From Pseudomonas sp. AFG_SD02_1510_Pfu_092 (lineage in GTDB: Bacteria; Pseudomonadota; Gammaproteobacteria; Pseudomonadales; Pseudomonadaceae): a stretch of DNA of 64,000 nt. How positions within the stretch are numbered: position 1 is the first letter of the stretch; every line of letters starts with the position of its first letter. The DNA lies in assembly GCF_003331055.1 (NCBI RefSeq), contig NZ_PUQD01000009.1:1-64000 (forward strand), written 5' to 3'. Shown piece after piece: positions 44,356-52,538 of this stretch. The notes under the pieces are model-generated. The model did no database searches, was not told the DNA's origin, and saw only the letters and a list, made by a program, of their open reading frames with translations. The translations under genes and the position numbers were made by a program.

Positions 44356-45021
44356 TCAGCGGCGCAGGTAATCGGCGAAATCGATATCGCCGGCGCTGAG
44401 GATCGCCTGCACCCGGTTGTGCACGTTGAGTTTGCGCAAAATCGCCGAAACGTGGGCCTTGACCGTGGTTTCGGCGATATCCAGGGTGTAGGCGATCTGC
44501 TTGTTCGACTCACCCTTGGTCATGCGTTCGAGCACCAGCAGCTGCTTGCGGGTCAGCGCCTGGAGCATCTCGGGCGGGAAGCTCGGGGCATCGCTGAGGC
44601 GCCGGCTGCTGGTGCTTTTCTGGGCACGGATGATGTCGGGCGGCAGGTAGACATTGCCGTTGAGAATCTGCTCGATCGCTTCGATCATCTGCGAGCGTGG
44701 CGACGACTTGGTGATGAAGCCCACCGCACCATAGGTGATGGCCTGCAGCACGATCTGCTTTTCCTGCTCGGCGGAAACGATCACCACCGGTGTGGTCGGT
44801 GCCTCGTTGCGCAGGGTGATCAGGCCGTTGAGGCCGTGCATGCCGGGCATGTTCAGGTCGAGCAGGATCAGGTCGAGGTCATCGTGCTGGTGGGTCAGTG
44901 CCAGGGCACTGTCCAGGTCGGCGGTTTCCATGACTTCGCTGCCTTGGAAGCCATCGCTGATGACGTTGTGAATGGCTTCGCGAAACAGCGGGTGATCATC
45001 GGCAATCAGAATTTTGTACAT
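44356..45021 (-). CDS. pedR1: LuxR-type response regulator PedR1 (AgmR/ErbR)
   Basis: 221 residues. Receiver domain with phospho-acceptor Asp55 ([10 protein letters not shown]), conserved DD at 8-9 and Lys in ITKSSPRSQ. The C-terminal LuxR helix-turn-helix is about residues 155-215 ([38 protein letters not shown]). This is the AgmR/ErbR/ExaE-type activator of PQQ-dependent alcohol oxidation. The 58-bp gap to the gene at 45640 suggests it may share that transcript. I infer that it reads the 44-nt elements described here. Confidence 0.88.
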   Translation of the reverse strand: MYKILIADDHPLFREAIHNVISDGFQGSEVMETADLDSALALTHQHDDLDLILLDLNMPGMHGLNGLITLRNEAPTTPVVIVSAEQEKQIVLQAITYGAVGFITKSSPRSQMIEAIEQILNGNVYLPPDIIRAQKSTSSRRLSDAPSFPPEMLQALTRKQLLVLERMTKGESNKQIAYTLDIAETTVKAHVSAILRKLNVHNRVQAILSAGDIDFADYLRR

Positions 45022-45079
45022 GGCCTTTTCACCTCGTTTTTATTGGATGGAGCGGGGCACGCATGCGCAGGCGACAGCT

Positions 45080-45640
45080 TCAGGGGAAGGGTTGCGGTTG
45101 TGCTGGCGCCACCGGCAGGTTGGCTTGCTGCCAGGCATCCAGGCCGTCGCGGTACCAATACAGATTCTTATAGCCCAGGGCTGTCGCGCGTTTTACCGCG
45201 TTCCAGCTCAACCAGCAATCGGCGCGGCAGTAAAAGACCAGCGGTCGTTGCCGGTCGCCGGCGCTGGCCGTTGCCAGGTTGCGCACGAAGTAGGCCTGCC
45301 AGGCCGGGCTCAGCTCGCCATCACCGGTGTTGGCCAGCCACAGGCTGCCGGGGAGGTTGGCGTGGGGTTCGTCTTCGATGAAACGCCCCTGCAGCCATTG
45401 GCGGCGATAGACGTCGATCAGCACCGGCCTGGGTTGCTGGCGCAGCATTTTTTGCAGGCTGGCGGTGTCGATCACCTGGCCGCCTTCGACCTGCTGCGGG
45501 GTGGGGCTGCGATAGAGGGTGGTGCGATAGCCTTCGGCAGAGAACAGCGGCGTGCTGTCGGCCTGGGCAAGGCCCAGCGTCAGGCTCAGCGAAAGCGCCG
45601 CCAGCAGAGGGCGTGGCAGCCGGGGCAGGGCACATGGCAT
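45080..45640 (-). CDS. PQQ-catabolism-associated CXXCW-type rhodanese-like protein
   Basis: 186 residues. Start at 45640 gives a signal peptide (hydrophobic 11-25, cleavage near AQA). A rhodanese-like fold follows: VLIDVYRRQW near residue 73 and the active-site-like loop FYCRADCWLSWNAVK with Cys138 and Cys142 before Trp143. The family is named for CXXCW, but three residues separate the Cys here. It is periplasmic and found beside quinoprotein genes; a thiol-redox role is likely. A 44-nt ped element lies 52 bp upstream. Confidence 0.85.
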   Translation of the reverse strand: MPCALPRLPRPLLAALSLSLTLGLAQADSTPLFSAEGYRTTLYRSPTPQQVEGGQVIDTASLQKMLRQQPRPVLIDVYRRQWLQGRFIEDEPHANLPGSLWLANTGDGELSPAWQAYFVRNLATASAGDRQRPLVFYCRADCWLSWNAVKRATALGYKNLYWYRDGLDAWQQANLPVAPAQPQPFP

Positions 45641-45692
45641 GGGGTTTGTCCTTTTTGTTATAGGCCCATTACATGCCAGCGGTGGTGCGTTG

Positions 45693-45736
45693 TGAATGCG
45701 ACGATCAGACAGCAAAGGCAGTACTAAAGTAGTAGC
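45693..45736 (-). promoter_or_regulatory. 44-nt ped promoter element before CXXCW gene
   Basis: Read leftward it starts GCTACTACTTTAGTA (a TACTA/TAGTA dyad) and ends GCATTCA. The distance from the TACTAC block to GCATTC is identical to that before pedF and pedI. It ends 52 bp before the start codon. Confidence 0.65.
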
Positions 45737-45751
45737 GGGCTGGGCACAGTA

Positions 45752-45766
45752 CCTGTGGGAGCGGCC
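45752..45766. repeat. Solo REP half-element
   Basis: A single CTGTGGGAGCGGCC arm without its inverted partner, right after the stop of the ABC permease gene and next to the promoter element of the CXXCW gene. Confidence 0.6.
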
Positions 45767-45769
45767 AGA

Positions 45770-46561
45770 TCAGCGCGGCTTGCGCAGCGCCGCATGCTGG
45801 GGGTTGAAGGTGAGGATCGCCAGCAGCGTGAACAGCACCGTCAGCCCCAGGCATACCGCCAGCGCCAGCAGGTTCAGCCGCTCGTACAAGGCAAAGCGCA
45901 CCAGCTCCACCGCATGGGTGAACGGGTTAATCGCACACAACCCGTACAGCCACTGGCTGGCCTCGCGCATCTTCCACAGCGGGTACAACGCCGAGGACAG
46001 GAAGAACAGCGGGAAGATCACGAAATTCATCACCCCGGCAAAGTTCTCCAGCTGGCGTATCGCATTCGACAGCAACAGCCCCAGGGCACTGAGCATCAGC
46101 GCCACCAGCAACAACGCCGGCAGCGCCAGCAGCAAGCCCGCCGCCGGCGGTTGCACGCCGTACAGCCAGGCAATGGCGAGGAATGCGTACACCTGCAGCA
46201 GGGAAATCAACGAGGTCGCCAGCAGCTTGCTGCCCAGCAGGAAAGGCCGCGGCAACGGGCTGGTCAGCAGCACGCGCATGCTGCCCATCTCACGGTCATA
46301 GACCATCGACAGCGAGCCCTGCATGCCATTGAACAGCAGGATCATGCAGGCCAGGCCCGGGATGATGTACACCTCGTAGGGGATGTAGGTGTCATAAGGC
46401 TCGATGATGGCGATGCCCAGGGCCGCACGAAACCCGGCGGCGAACACCAGCAGCCACAATAGCGGGCGCACCAGGGCACTGAGAAAACGCGTGCGCTGCA
46501 AGACGAAGCGCAGGCATTCGCGCAGCAGGATGCCATTGAAGCATTGCCAGTAAGCGTTCAT
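45770..46561 (-). CDS. pedC: ABC-2 type permease of the PQQ-alcohol system (PedC-like)
   Basis: 263 residues with about six membrane helices. GLACMILLFNGMQGSLSMVYDREMGSMR near residue 70 is typical of ABC-2 permeases, and FVIFPLFFLSSALYPLW near 180 also fits. It is coupled to the ATPase gene by ATGA. I recall the equivalent as the PedC family; how the symbols apply to the other ABC subunits is uncertain. An export-type transporter is implied, substrate unknown. Confidence 0.82.
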   Translation of the reverse strand: MNAYWQCFNGILLRECLRFVLQRTRFLSALVRPLLWLLVFAAGFRAALGIAIIEPYDTYIPYEVYIIPGLACMILLFNGMQGSLSMVYDREMGSMRVLLTSPLPRPFLLGSKLLATSLISLLQVYAFLAIAWLYGVQPPAAGLLLALPALLLVALMLSALGLLLSNAIRQLENFAGVMNFVIFPLFFLSSALYPLWKMREASQWLYGLCAINPFTHAVELVRFALYERLNLLALAVCLGLTVLFTLLAILTFNPQHAALRKPR

Positions 46562-47298
46562 CGGGCGTTGTCCCCTTGTGGTGTACGGGTCAGGCGGGCG
46601 AAGGCCTGGTCAAGGTCGCCGCCATGCTCGAGGCTCAGCGCATCGGCCATGCCACTGGCCACCAGGCGCCCCTGGTGCAGGATCAGCAGGTCATCGCTGG
46701 GCTGCACCTCGTCCAGCAGATGGGTCGCCCACAGCACACTGAGCTGCTGCTCGCGGCACAGCAGCCGCAGGTGCTGGTTGAGCGCCAGGCGGCTGGCCGG
46801 GTCAAGTCCGACGCTGGCTTCGTCGAGCAGCAGCAGGCGCGGCTCGTGCAGCAGCGCGCGGGCAATCTCGACCCGCCGCCGATGGCCGATGTTCAGCGCC
46901 CGGACCGGTTCGCGCCGGCGTTCGTCGAGGCCCTGGCGGGCCAGCTCGGCATCCACCCGTATATCGCGCTGGCGGCGCGACAGGCCATGCAGCGAGGCGT
47001 GATAGCGCAGGTTCTGCTCCACGCTCAGGTCCAGGTCCAGGGTGCTTTGCTGAAACACCACGCCCAACTGGCGCAAGGCCGGCCGTGCGGCAGTACGCAG
47101 CGAACAGCCGCACACGCGGATGTCGCCCTGCTGCAGGTCGTACAGCCGCGTGAGCAGGGCGATCAGGGTCGATTTGCCGGCACCGTTGGGGCCGAGCAAG
47201 GCGGCGAAGCGCCCGGGCGCCAGGCTGAAGCCGACCTGCCTGAGCGCCTCGCGCTGGCCGTAGGCAAAGCTCACCTCGCTGACTTCGAGGGTATTCAT
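46558..47298 (-). CDS. ABC ATPase of the PQQ-alcohol system
   Basis: 246 residues, start at 47298 overlapping the propeller gene stop; the frame is open to 47817 but inside that gene. Walker A is GPNGAGKST near residue 36. Walker B is RLLLLDEASVGLDP and the H-loop is ATHLLDEV. The usual LSGGQ signature reads LNIGH, so this motif is unusual. It partners with the permease downstream. Confidence 0.88.
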   Translation of the reverse strand: MNTLEVSEVSFAYGQREALRQVGFSLAPGRFAALLGPNGAGKSTLIALLTRLYDLQQGDIRVCGCSLRTAARPALRQLGVVFQQSTLDLDLSVEQNLRYHASLHGLSRRQRDIRVDAELARQGLDERRREPVRALNIGHRRRVEIARALLHEPRLLLLDEASVGLDPASRLALNQHLRLLCREQQLSVLWATHLLDEVQPSDDLLILHQGRLVASGMADALSLEHGGDLDQAFARLTRTPQGDNAR

Positions 47299-48284
47299 GG
47301 CGTCACCACCACGCCCCAGGGGTAGCGCCCGACTTTCACCGACTTGAGCACCTTGAGGTTGTGCGTATCGATCACCGAGACATCGCCGCTGACCCCGTTG
47401 GTGGCCAGCAACCGGCTCTGGTCCGGGGTGAACGCCAGCTGCCAGACGCGCCGCCCGACCAGCAGGTAATCGAGCACTTCGTAAGTCCTGGCATCGACCA
47501 CCGCCACATGGTTGGCCGGGCCCAGGGCGACGAAGGCGTACTTGCCGTCGGCGCTGAGCTTGATGCCCACGGGCTGGACCTTGTCCGGGTGCACGCCCTT
47601 GATCTGGAAGGTCAGGGTTTTCAGCACCTGGCGGCTGGCTACGTCGAGGATGGTCACCGTGCCGCCGATTTCTGCCGAGGCCCACAGCCGTGTGCCGTCC
47701 TGGCTGAACTCGACGAAGCGCGGCCGCTGGTCCACCGGGGTGCTTTCGGCCAGGGTCTGGGTGCTGGTGTCGATCCAGTGCAGCATGTTGGTGGTTTCGC
47801 TGGTGTTGACCGCCCACTTGCCGTCGGGGCTCACCGCCATGCCCTCGGGCTCGATGCCGACATCGATCTGCCCGAGCACCTTGTCGGTCTGGGTGTCGAT
47901 CACCGTCACCAGCGCGTCGTCCTCGTTGGACACGTACAGCCAGCGGTCGTTGGGGTGCAGGGCGAACTGCTCGGGGTCCTTGCCGGAGGGCAGTTCCTTG
48001 ATGATCTTGCGGGTGGCCACGTCCATCACCTGCACCCGGTCCGAATCGCTGGCGCAGATGTACAGCAACCGGTTGTCGTGGGACAGCAGCAGGCCGCGCG
48101 GGCGCTGGCCCACCGGCAGGGTTTCGGTCACTTCTAGGGTTTGCAGGTCGATCAGGCTGAGGCTGTTGTCTTTCTCGTTGGAGACCCAGGCGGTAGCGGC
48201 CATGGCATGCCCGCCGGCAAGCGCCAGGGCGCCGGCCAGCAGGGTGGGGTAGAGCATGGCCCGGTGAAAAGCGCAGCGACGCAT
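47295..48284 (-). CDS. PQQ-associated YVTN beta-propeller periplasmic protein
   Basis: 329 residues with a signal peptide ending near AMAATA (residue 30). About seven repeats of roughly 42 residues follow, seen as WVSNEKDNSLSLIDLQTLEV, LYVSNEDDALVTVIDTQTDKV and LLATNGVSGDVSVIDTHNLKV. No catalytic residues are evident. In related clusters it accompanies the ABC transporter and binding protein of PQQ alcohol oxidation; it may be a periplasmic scaffold. ATGA overlap with the ATPase gene. Confidence 0.9.
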   Translation of the reverse strand: MRRCAFHRAMLYPTLLAGALALAGGHAMAATAWVSNEKDNSLSLIDLQTLEVTETLPVGQRPRGLLLSHDNRLLYICASDSDRVQVMDVATRKIIKELPSGKDPEQFALHPNDRWLYVSNEDDALVTVIDTQTDKVLGQIDVGIEPEGMAVSPDGKWAVNTSETTNMLHWIDTSTQTLAESTPVDQRPRFVEFSQDGTRLWASAEIGGTVTILDVASRQVLKTLTFQIKGVHPDKVQPVGIKLSADGKYAFVALGPANHVAVVDARTYEVLDYLLVGRRVWQLAFTPDQSRLLATNGVSGDVSVIDTHNLKVLKSVKVGRYPWGVVVTP

Positions 48285-48315
48285 GGCGAAAATCCTTGTT
48301 GTTGTGGTTATCGGG

Positions 48316-49509
48316 TCAGGGGTAGGCGCAGGTCACTTCGGGCTTGTCGTAGCCCAGGCTGTCCATTTCGTTGAAAGGGTGCAGGAAGCCTTCCTGCGGC
48401 GAGGTGCTGACCAGCGCGCGCGGTTGCACCAGCGGGATCGGTTGGCGCAGCTCGCCGTTCCACGGCCGATAGCTGAGCTTGCGGCCCTTGAAGCCGTCCA
48501 GCGGCAACTGCTCGCTGAGCAGCGATTGCTGCACGGCACGCGGCTCGGCCTGGCGCAGTTTGCTCACTGCGCTGGCGACGCTGCGCACGGCCATCCAGGC
48601 GGCGAAGTCGCGGTCGTTCATCCAGCGCCCGGCCTGGGCTTCGAAGCGCTTTTGCAACTGCGCCGCGCCGAAGGTTTCCACGGTCTTGTGCCAGCCGGTG
48701 GGGGTCAGGCCCTGGGTGCCGGCGACCGGCCGGGGGTACCAGGTCTGGTAGGGCAGGTATTCGCCGAAGTCGCCACGCTCGTCGGCCACCAGCACCACGT
48801 CGTACTCGGTGGTTTGCGTGAACAACGGCATGTCGGCCTGGGCGCTGCGGCGCTGGTCGTTGTCGAAGGTCCAGGCTTTTTCCGCGACCAGTTGCATGCC
48901 AAAGCGCTGCATGGCGCGGCGCAGGGCGGCGGCGTAGGCGCGGTCGTCGTCGGTCTGGCCGACCACCAGCAGCGCCCGCTGCCATTTGCGCACCACCATG
49001 AACTGCACCAGGGCATCGGCCAGCATGGCCCGGCCCGGCAGGCTGTGCAGCACGTTGCCCAGGCACTGGCTGCTGCGCAGGCTGTCGTCCGCGCTGCCGG
49101 CATTGAACAGCAGGCTGTCGGGCAGGGCGGCCGCCAGGGCCCGCAGGCTGGCGGCCGGGGCATTCACCACGAACAGCCGCAGCCCCTGGTCATGCTGGGC
49201 CTGGGCGGCTTGCAGCAGGGCTTCGGGGCTGTCGACGCTGGCCTCGGTCAGGTGGAATGCCTGGTTGAGGAAACGCCCGCTGCTGTTGCTGTCGACGATC
49301 GCCAGCCGGGCGCCTTGCAAGCCGGCATCGGCCGGCTCGGGAATGACATTGGACAGCAGCGGGCCGGGATCGGGGCGATAGCCCAGGTAGCCGATGCGCA
49401 CCGGCAACGGTTGCGCAGCCTGGCCCTGGTTGGCGGCTGCGGGCTGCGCCAGCAGCGTCGCGGCCAGGGCCAGCAGGCAGGTCAGGGCAAGGTGGGCAGG
49501 CTGGCGCAT
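48316..49509 (-). CDS. PQQ-alcohol-system ABC substrate-binding protein
   Basis: 397 residues, start at 49509, giving a signal peptide ending near PAAANQ. The fold is that of branched-chain amino-acid-type binding proteins (VRIGYLGYRPD near residue 36, ALLVVGQTDDDRAYAAAL, VVLVADERGDFGEYLPYQTW). It is the first gene of the leftward operon with the propeller, ATPase and permease. A binding protein with an export-like permease is odd, so it may sense rather than import. The ligand is unknown. Confidence 0.85.
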   Translation of the reverse strand: MRQPAHLALTCLLALAATLLAQPAAANQGQAAQPLPVRIGYLGYRPDPGPLLSNVIPEPADAGLQGARLAIVDSNSSGRFLNQAFHLTEASVDSPEALLQAAQAQHDQGLRLFVVNAPAASLRALAAALPDSLLFNAGSADDSLRSSQCLGNVLHSLPGRAMLADALVQFMVVRKWQRALLVVGQTDDDRAYAAALRRAMQRFGMQLVAEKAWTFDNDQRRSAQADMPLFTQTTEYDVVLVADERGDFGEYLPYQTWYPRPVAGTQGLTPTGWHKTVETFGAAQLQKRFEAQAGRWMNDRDFAAWMAVRSVASAVSKLRQAEPRAVQQSLLSEQLPLDGFKGRKLSYRPWNGELRQPIPLVQPRALVSTSPQEGFLHPFNEMDSLGYDKPEVTCAYP

Positions 49510-49560
49510 AGGGCGACTCCACGGCAGATGGCGCCAGCATAGGAAGCCCGCCGGGAGGGG

Positions 49561-49609
49561 GAAATATGCAGAAAGTAGCGCTCGGCCGGTACCAAGGTAG
49601 TAATTCGCC
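49561..49609. promoter_or_regulatory. Divergent ped promoter element (ABC operon / pedS2)
   Basis: TACCAAGGTAGTAATTCG (49590-49607) is a dyad that on the leftward strand reads TTACTACCTTGGTA, followed at nearly the usual distance by GCATATTTC (49569-49561), a weaker match than elsewhere. Rightward, CCAAGGTAGTAATTCG resembles the CCAA-GTAGCATTCG half of the other elements with one extra base. The 157-bp gap drives genes both ways. Confidence 0.5.
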
Positions 49610-49666
49610 ATGCAGGCCCCGGTTCTACCATGGCCGGCAACCTTCCAGGCCTGAGGAGAACCGCCC

Positions 49667-50938
49667 ATGCGCCTCTCGGATCTGTCGGCCTTGTGGCGGA
49701 TCAACCTTTGCGTCACGGTGTTTTTCGCGCTGGTGACACTGGCCTGTGCCGGGGTGCTGTTGCACCAGGCGGTCGCTGACGTCGAGCGTGAATTGCAGTC
49801 TGCCGAAGCGGTGGTGGCCTACCTTGGCGACAGCGCCGAGCGCGACCCGGCAAGCCTGCAACCGCAGCTGACGCAAAGCCTGCGCCATGTCCGGGTGCAT
49901 TGGCTGGCGGCGGGCGAGCGTGTGCAGTTGCCGCTGGAGACCGGCCTGGATGCCTGGCTGGGCCGCCACCTGCTCGGTGAACGCCACGCCGGTGCTCGGC
50001 TGCTGGCGTTGGGCGATGGCCGGCGGGTGATGATTGCCGTGGATGCGCGCGACGAAATCGACGAGGTGCGCGACTCCCTGCAACAACTGTTGGGCCTGTG
50101 CGGCCTGGCCTTGTTGTCGAGCCTGTTGACCATCCGCTGGGCGGTGCGTCGCGGCATGGGCCTGCTGGACGAGCTGTTGCAGGCCTTGCGCCAGGTTTCG
50201 GGCGGGCAATTGGGCACGCGCCTGCGCGAGGCCGGCCTGCCGGAGGCGCGCCAGCTGGCGGAGCACTTCAACCGCATGACCGGCTCACTGGCGCAGGCCC
50301 GGGCCGACAATGCCCAGCTGACCCAGGCCCTGCTGGCGGTGCAGGAACAGGAACGCACCCAGCTGGCGCAGGCGCTGCACGACGACCTGGGGCAATACCT
50401 GGCGGGTATTCGCGCCCAGTTGTGCCTGCTGCGCATGGTCGCCGACCAACCCGCCCAGGTGGTGCAGACCACACGCACCCTGGAACTCGATTGCGAACGC
50501 TTGCAGCAGGGTTTTCGCGCCCTGGTGCATGACCTGTACCCGCTGGCCTTGCAACACATGCCGCTGGCCGAGGCGTTCGGTTTGCTGGTGAGCCAATGGC
50601 AGGCCAGCCACGGTATCGACTGTCGCCTGCGGGTCGGCGCGCAGCTGCCGGTGCTGCCCGGGCCGAGCCGCACGCATTTGTACCGCTTGTTGCAGGAGGC
50701 GCTGACCAACGTCGCCCGCCACGCCGGCGCCAGCCAGGTGCGGGTGCGCCTGCAACGCAGTGGCAAGGGCTTGCGCCTGCTGGTGCGCGACAACGGTCGC
50801 GGGGCGCTGCAGCCCCAGCGCCCCGGGTTAGGCCTGCACTCGATGGCCGAACGCGCGCGCAGCCTCGGTGGTGAGCTGCGCATTATCAGCCGCCCCGGGG
50901 CCGGCTGGGCGCTGGCCCTGAACATGCCAAGGAGGTGA
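49667..50938 (+). CDS. pedS2: Sensor histidine kinase PedS2 (lanthanide-responsive)
   Basis: 423 residues. Membrane helices at about 12-34 and 140-160 enclose a periplasmic domain of about 105 residues, the presumed lanthanide sensor; it holds acidic clusters such as VDARDEIDEVRD just before the second helix. HAMP follows, then a HisKA_3 dimerisation domain with His238 (LAQALHDDLGQYL) and a HATPase domain. In P. putida PedS2 shuts down in the presence of La3+ and so switches pedE to pedH. It is 1 bp from pedR2. Confidence 0.87.
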   Translation: MRLSDLSALWRINLCVTVFFALVTLACAGVLLHQAVADVERELQSAEAVVAYLGDSAERDPASLQPQLTQSLRHVRVHWLAAGERVQLPLETGLDAWLGRHLLGERHAGARLLALGDGRRVMIAVDARDEIDEVRDSLQQLLGLCGLALLSSLLTIRWAVRRGMGLLDELLQALRQVSGGQLGTRLREAGLPEARQLAEHFNRMTGSLAQARADNAQLTQALLAVQEQERTQLAQALHDDLGQYLAGIRAQLCLLRMVADQPAQVVQTTRTLELDCERLQQGFRALVHDLYPLALQHMPLAEAFGLLVSQWQASHGIDCRLRVGAQLPVLPGPSRTHLYRLLQEALTNVARHAGASQVRVRLQRSGKGLRLLVRDNGRGALQPQRPGLGLHSMAERARSLGGELRIISRPGAGWALALNMPRR

Positions 50939-50939
50939 G

Positions 50940-51572
50940 ATGAATATCGTCTTGGTCGATGACCATGCCGTGGTTCGCCAGGGCTATGCCAGCCTGTTGC
51001 GCGCGGTGCTGCCGAACATGCAGGTGCGGGAAGCCGCCAGTGGCGAAGAAGCCCTGGCCCGGGTGCAGGAGCAGGTGCCCAACCTGGTGATCATGGACTT
51101 CGGCCTGCCGGGCATCAGTGGCCTGGAAACTACCCGGCGCCTGCGTCAGCGCCTGCCGCAGTTGCGCGTGCTGTTTTTCAGCATGCACGACGAACTGCCG
51201 CTGGTACGCCAGGCGCTGGACGCCGGGGCTTCGGGGTACCTGACCAAGAGTTCGGCGCCCGAGGTACTGATCGAGGCGGTGCAGCGGGTGCTGGCCGGGC
51301 ATGCCTACATCGAACAACCGCTGGCCACGCAGTTGGCTTGCAGCGCACAGCAAAGCGACCCGCGCCTGCAACGCATGACCCAGCGTGAGCTGGAGATTTT
51401 CGTGATGCTGGCAAAAGGCACGCCGGTGCGGGTGATTGCCGAGCAGTTGTGCATCAGCGCCAAGACCGTGTCCAACCACCTGACCTTGCTCAAGAGCAAG
51501 CTGCAGGTCAGCTCGCATGCCGAACTGGTGCACTTGGGGATTGATCTTGGCCTGGTGCGGGTGGCGGGGTGA
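50940..51572 (+). CDS. pedR2: LuxR-type response regulator PedR2
   Basis: 210 residues. Receiver with Asp53 (LVIMDFGLPGISG), DD at 7-8, Lys in LTKSSAPE. The LuxR helix-turn-helix lies at about 145-200 (MTQRELEIFVMLAKG, VRVIAEQLCISAKTVSNHLTLLKSKL). An AAGGAGG ribosome site overlaps the end of pedS2. Published work on P. putida shows that PedR2 activates pedE and represses pedH when lanthanides are absent. The TTCCCG motifs before both genes are the best candidates for its sites. Confidence 0.88.
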   Translation: MNIVLVDDHAVVRQGYASLLRAVLPNMQVREAASGEEALARVQEQVPNLVIMDFGLPGISGLETTRRLRQRLPQLRVLFFSMHDELPLVRQALDAGASGYLTKSSAPEVLIEAVQRVLAGHAYIEQPLATQLACSAQQSDPRLQRMTQRELEIFVMLAKGTPVRVIAEQLCISAKTVSNHLTLLKSKLQVSSHAELVHLGIDLGLVRVAG

Positions 51573-51617
51573 GGGTTCTTTGAAGGCCAACCTACGAGTG
51601 ATGGGTTTAGCAGGGAC

Positions 51618-51706
51618 TCTGTGGGAGCGGGTTCACCCGCGAATGAGGCGACTCGGTATATGGCACCGGCTTTGCCGGTGTTCGCGGGTGAACCCGCTCC
51701 CACAGG
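51618..51706. repeat. REP pair (inverted) after pedR2
   Basis: CTGTGGGAGCGGGTTCACCCGCGAA on the left and TTCGCGGGTGAACCCGCTCCCACAG on the right, with CACCGGCTTTGCCGGTG between. It separates the convergent pedR2 and pedD genes. Confidence 0.9.
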
Positions 51707-51732
51707 GGAATAATGTGCCCAGCACGCTTTGT

Positions 51733-52392
51733 TCAATTGTCCCAGGTATCCGGGCACCCCTTGCAGCCTTCCATGTTGGCGTCCTGAAAATTCCCGTAAT
51801 GCAAGCGCGCCCCGCGCAGGTCGGCGCGTTGCAGGTTGCTCTGGCCGAACTTGGCTTCTTGCAGGTTGGCATCAGCCAGGTCGGCCTCCAGCAGGTCAGC
51901 CTTGCTCAGCCAGGCCATCTCCAGGTCCGCAGCGCGCAGCCTGGCCTGCTGCAGGTGCGCCCCGGACAACCGGGCGAATTGCAGGTAGGCCGCGCTGAGG
52001 TCGGCCTGGGCAAACTGCGCTCCCTGGGCGAACAGGCCCCAGCCCTGAACCGCCACCAACCGGCCGTTGCTCAGGTCGGCCAGGCGCAGGTTGCTCTGCT
52101 GCAGGCTGGCGCGGGTCAGGTTGGCGCCCTGCAGCCGGGCTTTTTCCAGGTTGGCCAGGTCCAGCCGGGCATGGCGCAGGTCGGCGTCGCGCAGGTCGGC
52201 GCCGGCCAGGTTCATCTTGCGCAGGTCCTGGTTGGCCAGGTTGGCGCCCCGCAGGTTGGCGCCCGGGCACTGGCTGGCCTCGGCGATCAGGCAGCCGTTG
52301 ATGGTCAAGGGGGGGCCGTTGGCCGCGTCGTCGGCAGTCGTGGCCATGGCGGGGGACAGCACCAGCAGCAAGGCGAAGGGCAGGTAGTTCAT
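51733..52392 (-). CDS. pedD: Secreted pentapeptide-repeat protein PedD
   Basis: 219 residues. A signal peptide (1-17, ending AMA) is followed from residue 45 by A(D/N)LxxA-type repeats (ANLRGANLANQDLRKMNLAGADLRDADLRHA), interrupted near 112-125 and resumed to residue 208. Such repeats fold into a right-handed quadrilateral beta-helix. Cys pairs flank the repeats (CLIAEASQC and CKGC). Export of a pentapeptide protein is less common than a cytoplasmic location. It lies downstream of pedE on the same strand; function unknown. Confidence 0.85.
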   Translation of the reverse strand: MNYLPFALLLVLSPAMATTADDAANGPPLTINGCLIAEASQCPGANLRGANLANQDLRKMNLAGADLRDADLRHARLDLANLEKARLQGANLTRASLQQSNLRLADLSNGRLVAVQGWGLFAQGAQFAQADLSAAYLQFARLSGAHLQQARLRAADLEMAWLSKADLLEADLADANLQEAKFGQSNLQRADLRGARLHYGNFQDANMEGCKGCPDTWDN

Positions 52393-52444
52393 AGCGATCG
52401 TCTCTCGATGTGAAGTCAGGCCAGCAGCCCGGGGCCGCTCTGCG

Positions 52445-52521
52445 GCCCATCGCCGGCAAGCCAGCTCCCACAGGTTGAAGGCAGCACGGTCGGGGTGGGA
52501 GCTGGCTTGCCGGCGATGGGC
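52445..52521. repeat. Inverted pair of the second REP class (GCCCATCGCCGGCAAGC)
   Basis: GCCCATCGCCGGCAAGCCAG at 52445-52464 and its complement ending at 52521, each continuing into GCTCCCA/TGGGAGC, form long 26-bp arms. It separates pedD and pedE and may stabilise the 3' end of the pedE mRNA, allowing pedE to exceed pedD. Confidence 0.85.
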
Positions 52522-52538
52522 TGCATCAGCTCAGGCGG

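Noticed and set aside
47299..47817. N-terminal extension of the ABC ATPase
   Set aside because: The extra 173 codons lie wholly within the propeller gene in another frame; the ATGA overlap at 47295-47298 marks the true start.
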